Source: CALGLS01 sp047626155
GTDB lineage: Bacteria; Bacteroidota; Bacteroidia; Chitinophagales; Saprospiraceae
Reading direction: 5' to 3'
NCBI GenBank assembly: GCA_047626155.1
Contig: JBLHRR010000106.1
Coordinates: 1 to 19,439 of the forward strand
Length of the DNA: 19,439 bases
Below are positions 14,558 to 19,439 of this stretch, piece after piece; the first letter of the stretch is position 1; the number at the start of each line of letters is the position of its first letter. Both the position numbers and the translations under genes were made by a program. Under the pieces are notes generated by a model. That model was given only the letters and a program-made list of their open reading frames with translations. It searched no databases and was not told the DNA's origin.

Positions 14558-15826
14558 ATGATAACTTCCTTTATAGAACTTATGCGAAATTCATACAGTG
14601 GCTTATCCAAAGACATTTGGCTGCTGGCACTGCTTACCCTGATCAACCGAACGGGTTCTATGGTGGTTCTTTTCATGACCATATATCTAAGCTCGGAATT
14701 GAACTTCACTTATCCCCAAATTGGTATTACCATGAGTTGTTTTGGCGCCGGCTCTGTAGTTGGCGCCTGGCTCGGTGGCTTTCTTACAGATCGAATTGGA
14801 TACTACAAGACCATGTTTGTGACTTTAATGGGAGCCGGCATCTGTTTTTTCATTTTGATGTACATGACTACCTTTTATAGTTTCTGTATAATGGTCTTCA
14901 TTGTGAGTTCCATTGCGGATGGCTTTCGCCCAGCGAGTATGGCTTCTATTAATGCTTATGCAAAACCGGACAACCACAACCGATCTTTATCACTTATCCG
15001 ATTAGCCATTAACCTGGGCTTTGCAGGAGGCGCTGCGGTAACCGGTTATATTTCAGCTGCTTTTGGCTATCAATGGTTGTTTATTATTGATGGAACGACA
15101 TGTATTCTTGCTGCCTTTTTTCTATTAGTTGCTTTAAAGCCGAAAGAGGAAGTCGTCTCTAAAACCATTGATGAAGAAGTAGTGTTAGACGAATCAGGGA
15201 AAGGAGCTTCTGCCTATAAAGATCAGACCTACCTAACTTTTATCTTTTTCAAAATGATATCGGCTATTGTCTTCATGCAATTGTTTTTTACCGTTCCTGT
15301 TTTTCTAAAAGAAGCGTTGCTTTACAGTGAGTCTCAATATGGCTTATTGATGACGGCGAATGGACTAATCATCGTTGCTATAGAAATGCCGATAGTTTAC
15401 CTTTTAGAAGGTCGTTATAACCGCATGTCTTTAGTTATAATTGGATATGCTATCATTGCTTCTGGTTTTCTAGCTTTAGGTTTTGCTCAATTTGCAGTCA
15501 CTTTTACGGTCTTATATTTTATTGTAGCCTTAAGTATCGGCGAAGCTATAGGCTTTCCATTTAGCAATGCTTTTGCCTTGAGTCGATCTACCTCAGGAAG
15601 ACGCGGAGAGTTTATGGGCCTTTATTCCATGGCTTTCTCTACTGCTTTTATTATTTCGCCTTTGATAGGTTTCTATATTGTAGAAGCATATGGTTTTCCG
15701 ATCCTTTGGTGGGGAATGACGGGACTAGGAGCTATATCGATTTTGGGCTTCTTCTATACGAAGGGAAAAATTGACGCAGAAGAAAAGTTGGTACCGGTAA
15801 AGAAAGCTTTGGTGGAAGTTGGGTGA
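14558..15826 (+). CDS. Major facilitator superfamily transporter (drug:H+ antiporter-like)
   Basis: A 422-residue inner-membrane protein with about 12 predicted TM helices. The MFS motif A is present in the loop between TM2 and TM3 (GGFLTDRIGYYK, 73-84), and a glycine-rich TM5 region (INLGFAGGAAVTGYI, 151-165) resembles the antiporter motif C. The central cytoplasmic loop is at about 193-226. It looks like an MdtH/YdeE-type exporter, but the substrate is not assignable. The start is ATG at 14558-14560 with no clear ribosome binding site. It is the only confident plus-strand gene in the window, divergent from the Spy-like gene and convergent with dnaA, sharing a bidirectional terminator with the latter. 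Confidence 0.92.
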   Translation: MITSFIELMRNSYSGLSKDIWLLALLTLINRTGSMVVLFMTIYLSSELNFTYPQIGITMSCFGAGSVVGAWLGGFLTDRIGYYKTMFVTLMGAGICFFILMYMTTFYSFCIMVFIVSSIADGFRPASMASINAYAKPDNHNRSLSLIRLAINLGFAGGAAVTGYISAAFGYQWLFIIDGTTCILAAFFLLVALKPKEEVVSKTIDEEVVLDESGKGASAYKDQTYLTFIFFKMISAIVFMQLFFTVPVFLKEALLYSESQYGLLMTANGLIIVAIEMPIVYLLEGRYNRMSLVIIGYAIIASGFLALGFAQFAVTFTVLYFIVALSIGEAIGFPFSNAFALSRSTSGRRGEFMGLYSMAFSTAFIISPLIGFYIVEAYGFPILWWGMTGLGAISILGFFYTKGKIDAEEKLVPVKKALVEVG

Positions 15827-15830
15827 TTCT

Positions 15831-15929
15831 GAGGGATACGGCAAATCCTTAGGTTGCCCTCAATCCTTATAAGATGCGAAACTATTGTTCCCGGATTGAT
15901 ATGACAAATCTTTGAGAATTTGCCATATC
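15831..15929. repeat. Two hairpins with repeated ATCCTTAG words after the MFS gene
   Basis: Hairpin one (15831-15861) pairs GGCAA (15840-15844) with TTGCC (15854-15858), extended by GAG and CTC. Hairpin two pairs 15898-15909 with 15918-15929, 11 of 12 positions. The left parts form a diverged direct repeat (15835-15853 and 15898-15916, 14 of 19 identical). ATCCTTAG occurs at 15845 and 15927, with the variant ATCCTTAT at 15863. Confidence 0.55.
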
Positions 15930-15944
15930 CTTAGAGTGCAAAAC

Positions 15945-15978
15945 AAAAAGCCACTGATTCTCATCAGTGGCTTTTTTT
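15945..15978. terminator. Bidirectional intrinsic terminator between the MFS gene and dnaA
   Basis: A perfect stem of AAAAAGCCACTGAT (15945-15958) with its complement from 15963, a TCTC loop, and T-runs on both strands (TTTTTTT ending at 15978 on plus, TTTTT on minus). It lies between convergent genes and would stop transcripts of both. Confidence 0.92.
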
Positions 15979-15986
15979 GTTTTTTT

Positions 15987-16016
15987 AGCTGATCTAACAT
16001 TAGTTAGTACTCAGCT
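15987..16016. repeat. Additional hairpin downstream of dnaA
   Basis: AGCTGA (15987-15992) and CTAAC (15994-15998) pair with GTTAG (16003-16007) and TCAGCT (16011-16016), leaving a small internal loop and an ATTA loop. On the minus strand it precedes the bidirectional terminator and is followed by an A-run, so it is not itself a standard terminator. It may be a 3'-end structure of the dnaA mRNA. Confidence 0.5.
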
Positions 16017-16045
16017 TTCATTATCAGATTCTAAAAATTATTCTA

Positions 16046-17527
16046 TTATTTCTCGTTTAAACTCATTTTGATTTTCTTTTGCAAATCAGCTACAGTGTCT
16101 TTGAAGATCAAATCTGTATCCAGTAAGTCCTGAACAGCTTTGCAAGAGTAAATCACAGTCGAGTGATCTCGTCCTCCGAAGTTTTCACCAATTGCTTTAA
16201 GTGATTTGTTCGTAAGGTTCTTGGCAAGGTACATGGAAAGTTGTCTTGCGATAACGATACCCCGCTTTCGCGTTTGTCCTTTCAGTTTTTCAACAGAAAC
16301 ATCAAAGTGCTCTCCTACTAACTTCTGGATAAAGTCAACGGTGATTTCCTTGGACATTTGGTTGACGAAGTTCTTGATGACCTCCTTAGCCAAATCGATG
16401 TCAATGTCAATTCTATTAATGGAAGACTGAGCGACCAAAGAGATCAGTACGCCTTCTAATTCACGAATGTTATTCTTAATGTTATAACAAACGAATTCCA
16501 CAACATCCTGTGGCAATTCCAAACCTTCCTGATTCATTTTTGCTTCTAGGATCGCCATTCTTGTTTCCAAGTCCGGTGCCTGAATGTCAGCAGATAATCC
16601 CCATTTGAAACGAGAGATCAAACGCTCTTCCATTCCGTCCAAATCTTTAGGAGCACGGTCAGAAGTCAAAATGATTTGTTTACCGCTTTGGTGCAACTGA
16701 TTAAAGATGTGGAAGAAAATTTCCTGAGTCTTTACCTTGTTGGCCAAAAACTGAATGTCATCAATGATGAGGACATCAATCTGTTGGTAGAAGTTTACAA
16801 AATCATTAACCGCATTATTACGAATGGAGTCGATGATCTGGTTGGTAAACTTTTCTGAGGATACATATAGAACCGTCTTATTCTCAGGTCCTCTTAGTAC
16901 TTCGTTTCCGATGGCCTGAGCCAAGTGCGTCTTTCCTAATCCAACATCGCCAAAAATCACTAACGGATTGAAAGCAGTTCCACCTGGTTTGTTTGCTACA
17001 GCTTGACCGGCAGAGCGGGCCAACTTGTTACAATCACCTTCGATGAAATTTTCAAATACGTAGCTAGGGTTCAACTGAGATTCAATCTTCAGCTTTTTGA
17101 TACCCGGAATGACGAAAGGGTTTTTTATAGACCCTGAATCAATTCCACCAGGAGCAGAAACATCAGATCTCTTGTTTGATCTTTGTTGAAACGCTCGTGA
17201 ATTAGAAGAGGCATTGCTCATGGCATTTTGAGCCACGAATTTCTTTTGCGCATTGTATTCATTTTCCAAAGGCTTTCCGACAAGGATCTGGTATTCCAAT
17301 CTGCCGTTAGCGCCAAGTTCTTGTCGAATGGTTTTTTTCAAAAGAGCTACATAATGCTCTTCTAACCACTCGTAAAAAAACTTGTTTGGTACCTGTATAG
17401 TCAATGCGTCCCTGTCCAAGTGAACAGGCTTAATGGGTTCGAACCAGGTTTTGTAACTCTGGTTGTTGACAGCGCTGCGAATAGTTTGCAGACAGTTGTC
17501 CCATACAGTAACGCAATCTTTTAGCAT
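16046..17527 (-). CDS. dnaA: Chromosomal replication initiator protein DnaA
   Basis: A 493-residue cytoplasmic AAA+ protein that binds DnaA boxes, unwinds the origin and recruits the replicative helicase. Domain I is at 1-85 (VWDNCLQTIRSAVNNQSYKTWFEP). A variable, Asn/Ser-rich linker (domain II) runs about 86-150. Domain III has Walker A GDVGLGKT (193-200), Walker B VLIIDDIQF (252-260), the sensor region ILTSDRAPKDL (286-296) and the ERLISRFKWGL arginine-bearing segment (301-311). Domain IV carries the DNA-binding signature GGRDHSTVIY (451-460). Length and motifs are normal. The start is ATG at 17525-17527. No dnaN or rnpA neighbour is present, as often in Bacteroidota. No perfect DnaA box was seen upstream. 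Confidence 0.98.
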   Translation of the reverse strand: MLKDCVTVWDNCLQTIRSAVNNQSYKTWFEPIKPVHLDRDALTIQVPNKFFYEWLEEHYVALLKKTIRQELGANGRLEYQILVGKPLENEYNAQKKFVAQNAMSNASSNSRAFQQRSNKRSDVSAPGGIDSGSIKNPFVIPGIKKLKIESQLNPSYVFENFIEGDCNKLARSAGQAVANKPGGTAFNPLVIFGDVGLGKTHLAQAIGNEVLRGPENKTVLYVSSEKFTNQIIDSIRNNAVNDFVNFYQQIDVLIIDDIQFLANKVKTQEIFFHIFNQLHQSGKQIILTSDRAPKDLDGMEERLISRFKWGLSADIQAPDLETRMAILEAKMNQEGLELPQDVVEFVCYNIKNNIRELEGVLISLVAQSSINRIDIDIDLAKEVIKNFVNQMSKEITVDFIQKLVGEHFDVSVEKLKGQTRKRGIVIARQLSMYLAKNLTNKSLKAIGENFGGRDHSTVIYSCKAVQDLLDTDLIFKDTVADLQKKIKMSLNEK

Positions 17528-17773
17528 TCTTCAGATACATTATTCGACATACGAATGAGCCTCTCGATATCGTATGGCGAGATGATTTAAATATTTTTGT
17601 TTTAACGACAAGAAAATGTGTAGTTCTCGAACAATAAAGTTGAGCTTGTAGTTTGCTATAAAAGCGAAGATCGTTTTCTCATGTATTTACCTCGTGCCTT
17701 ACAGGTATTAGATTAGTTGAATCCCCTTCCTGTGGAGGACTACAAAAGTGCGGAAAAAACTCGGGATCACAAA

Positions 17774-18073
17774 ATGAAAATAAGAAGAAAAACATAATTT
17801 ATTTTTCTCTATTTGTGTTTATTGCCATTTGTTATTTCAATGTTGTTTTTCGAAATTAATTCCCCAAAAGGAGAACCAACTGGTTATCAATTCCTTAGTG
17901 TGGAACACTTCAAAAAACTACTCAGACTAATGACAAAGCGACAACGAATCGCTTACTCTCATGTTTCAATTTCCTATATCAAACAAAAACACATAAAAGT
18001 TAATCGTCAAACGTTTTGCACTCGTTTTGAACCACGAACAAAACGTATTTGGGTAGAAAATGATTTTAAATAA
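17774..18073 (+). pseudogene. Possible small membrane or exported protein interrupted by an in-frame stop
   Basis: An ATG at 17774 encodes MKIRRKT and is then stopped by TAA at 17795-17797. The same frame continues open to 18073 and immediately reads a hydrophobic stretch (FIFLYLCLLPFVISMLFF), then a basic, soluble-looking tail of about 75 residues (KKLLRLMTKRQRIAY and on, ending WVENDFK). A positively charged start plus a hydrophobic core is the pattern of a signal peptide or membrane anchor, so the TAA may be a nonsense mutation or a sequencing error. Alternatively translation begins at the in-frame ATG at 17840 (77 residues), or the frame is non-coding. I recognise no family. Confidence 0.3.
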
Positions 18074-18093
18074 TTTATGATTTATGATTTATT
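18073..18093. repeat. Three ATTTATG-type heptamers
   Basis: ATTTATG at 18073-18079 and 18080-18086, then ATTTATT at 18087-18093, starting at the last base of the small ORF stop codon. It has the same 7-bp period as the tract at 10568-10630, but it is short and AT-rich, so it could be chance. Confidence 0.5.
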
Positions 18094-18189
18094 TAAATCT
18101 ATCGGAGCTTATTCGATTTTAAATATCTAGTTTTCTGTTCCCGCACTACTGGTAATCTGTTCATCATAGTTCTATTGAATAATTACATA

Positions 18190-19101
18190 TCACTTTACCA
18201 CTTCATTCGAGTGAGCAAGGCCTTTCCTTTTCAAATTTCTTTCAAAAAACACATCTATACGTCCTAGTAAAATCCCTCCCCAGCCTGCTTGATTTATGAT
18301 CACTTCTTTGCCATCTAAGTTCCGACGAATATCTGGTTCTTCCATAAAAGTATGTGTATGTCCACCCAATATAAGATCGATATGTTTGGTTGCTTGTGCT
18401 AATTTGACATCACAGATTCCATGTTCGTAATCATAACCAAGGTGAGACAAGCAGATTACCAAATGGCAGCCTTCCTCCTGTTTCAAAAAAGCGGCAGTCT
18501 TATTGGACATCGTAACCGGGTCAAGATACCTCGTCTCTTTATACAGTTCTTTTGGTACCAATCCCTTCAACTCGATGCCCAGTCCGAAAACACCTACTTT
18601 GATTTTTCCTTTTTGAAAAGTTTTGTGCGCCGCAATATCATTGTATAATATGGTATCTGAAAAATCATAGTTTGCAGAAAGCAGCGGGAAGTTAGCCCTG
18701 GGCAATACCTTTTTCAAACCATCTATACCTCCATCGAAATCGTGGTTGCCAATGGTGGCTGCGTCGTATTTCAACTCAGACATTAATTTCATTTCAGGTT
18801 CTCCATGGTAGAAATTGAAATAAGGAGTACCTTGGAAAATATCCCCACTATCGAGCAGCAACACCTGTTCGTTTTCTTGACGTACTTTTTTGATCATCCT
18901 AGCTCGTTGTGCAATACCACCAAGTCCTTGATTTCGGCCGCCATCCATTGGAAATGGATCAATACGACTATGCCAGTCATTGGTATGAAGAATGGTTAGT
19001 TGCCGAATGCCGCGATCGTCTGAGGCCAACAAAGGAAAAGCATTGGCACTGAGGAGCGCTGCGCTGGTTATGGATTTTTGAAGGAAGGTTCTTCTTTTCA
19101 T
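18190..19101 (-). CDS. Tat-exported metallophosphatase (5'-nucleotidase N-terminal domain)
   Basis: A 303-residue member of the calcineurin-like phosphoesterase superfamily, closest in pattern to the catalytic half of UshA-type 5'-nucleotidases. The metal ligands are clear: Asp42 and His44 in LHTNDWHSRI, Asp84 in LLDSGDIFQG, Asn119-His120 in IGNHDFDGG, His220 in CLSHLG, and His248 and His250 in GGHTHTF. The N-terminus MKRRTFLQKS with a following hydrophobic segment is a twin-arginine (Tat) signal, implying folded export. The substrate-specificity domain found C-terminally in full-length 5'-nucleotidases is absent, and no partner gene lies directly downstream. The start is ATG at 19099-19101. 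Substrate nucleotides or phosphoesters are inferred from the family only. Confidence 0.92.
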   Translation of the reverse strand: MKRRTFLQKSITSAALLSANAFPLLASDDRGIRQLTILHTNDWHSRIDPFPMDGGRNQGLGGIAQRARMIKKVRQENEQVLLLDSGDIFQGTPYFNFYHGEPEMKLMSELKYDAATIGNHDFDGGIDGLKKVLPRANFPLLSANYDFSDTILYNDIAAHKTFQKGKIKVGVFGLGIELKGLVPKELYKETRYLDPVTMSNKTAAFLKQEEGCHLVICLSHLGYDYEHGICDVKLAQATKHIDLILGGHTHTFMEEPDIRRNLDGKEVIINQAGWGGILLGRIDVFFERNLKRKGLAHSNEVVK

Positions 19102-19439
19102 TGTTTTTGTTTTGCGGATTTTACGTTACTATACACTTCTGCTATGCTGCCTCCCAGCCTCCTGTAATGAGACGCTATATTGTTTCTGGAAAAGCGACAG
19201 TAGGTTGTAATTTAGAGCACGTTCGCTCTGCGGCCTCTGCGTGAGTCAATACACTAAATAAAGAACAAGGCTCTTTTTCTAAGAGGTAGATATACCAATC
19301 GCAAATTAATAATCACGCAGAGGCCGCAGAGCCAGTTGAACCTAACAACGACTATACAAGGTATAAAACATCGCATTGATATTAAAGAACTAGTTACAGC
19401 TTTATATCGTTTTTTAAATGACAACATTAGGTCGTACGA
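19102..19439. other. 338-bp upstream region, no gene seen
   Basis: Upstream of the metallophosphatase to the window edge. No coding frame was recognised. It contains the 20-bp inverted repeat at 19225-19332. The rest shows nothing recognisable. Confidence 0.5.
19225..19332. repeat. 20-bp perfect inverted repeat with 68-bp spacer
   Basis: GCTCTGCGGCCTCTGCGTGA (19225-19244) is repeated in inverse orientation without mismatch at 19313-19332. Each arm itself contains two related 9-mers (CTCTGCGGC, CTCTGCGTG). The arms are GC-rich against an AT-rich background. The spacer has no ORF. Confidence 0.85.

Larger units (their letters stand above)
17528..18189. other. 662-bp region between dnaA and the metallophosphatase
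   Basis: AT-rich and mostly non-coding. It must contain the dnaA promoter, but no convincing -33/-7 pair was found. By eye there is no perfect DnaA box (TTATCCACA or its complement), the nearest being 7-of-9 matches such as TGTGGAACA, so an origin cannot be claimed. It contains the possible broken small ORF at 17774-18073 and three ATTTATG-type heptamers at 18073-18093. Confidence 0.5.

Noticed and set aside
14427..14561. An open frame reading AVFCAVISGLGFSFFF that ends with TGA overlapping the MFS ATG, as in a coupled upstream gene.
   Set aside because: The frame has no ATG, GTG or TTG after the preceding stop at 14424, so no start can be supported. It could be a decayed fragment, but there is no further evidence.
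17528..18189. A replication origin next to dnaA.
   Set aside because: No perfect DnaA boxes were found by eye and no box cluster, only scattered 7-of-9 matches. In Bacteroidota the origin is often not adjacent to dnaA. GC skew over the whole genome would be needed.

Overview
The window looks like a chromosomal segment of a Bacteroidota bacterium, most likely of the Saprospiria/Lewinella type. This is inferred from protein families, not from a marker tree. The clues are an animal-like long urocanase, an outer-membrane receptor with an N-terminal carboxypeptidase-like domain, start sites without Shine-Dalgarno sequences, and candidate promoters resembling TTG-N18-20-TAnnTTTG. It is ordinary chromosome: no rRNA, tRNA, CRISPR array, transposase or phage gene was seen. 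Nearly all genes lie on the minus strand; the exceptions are one MFS transporter and a doubtful small ORF.

Layout. Positions 78-1224 hold an AhpD-like peroxidase-related protein and a DinB-family protein. Positions 1350-5023 hold two histidine-degradation genes, hutH then hutU in transcription order, separated by three small palindromes. Next is a four-cysteine uracil-DNA-glycosylase-family protein (5160-5729), followed by a highly structured, REPIN-like non-coding element (about 5856-5995). Positions 6038-10322 form a tripartite efflux operon: membrane fusion protein, MacB-type permease, TolC. It has no ATP-binding subunit. Upstream, in the same orientation, are a large beta-barrel receptor (10643-13432) and a small Spy/CpxP-like periplasmic protein (13677-14093), which suggests an envelope-maintenance neighbourhood. 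A divergent region with a long imperfect hairpin precedes the MFS gene (14558-15826). The MFS gene converges on dnaA (16046-17527) across a region of stacked hairpins that includes a clear bidirectional terminator. Beyond dnaA lies mostly non-coding DNA with a possibly broken small ORF, then a Tat-exported metallophosphatase (18190-19101), then non-coding DNA with a 20-bp inverted repeat.

No complete new enzymatic system was found. The unexplained signals are mostly non-coding: 7-8 bp phased GGT-type tandem tracts near gene 3' ends, a symmetric double-hairpin element at 5856-5995, a 34-pair hairpin at 14295-14397, and a 20-bp inverted repeat at 19225-19332. Other points worth a check are the missing efflux ATPase, Gly/Arg-rich segments in several neighbouring envelope proteins, and a signal-peptide-like ORF interrupted by an in-frame stop.
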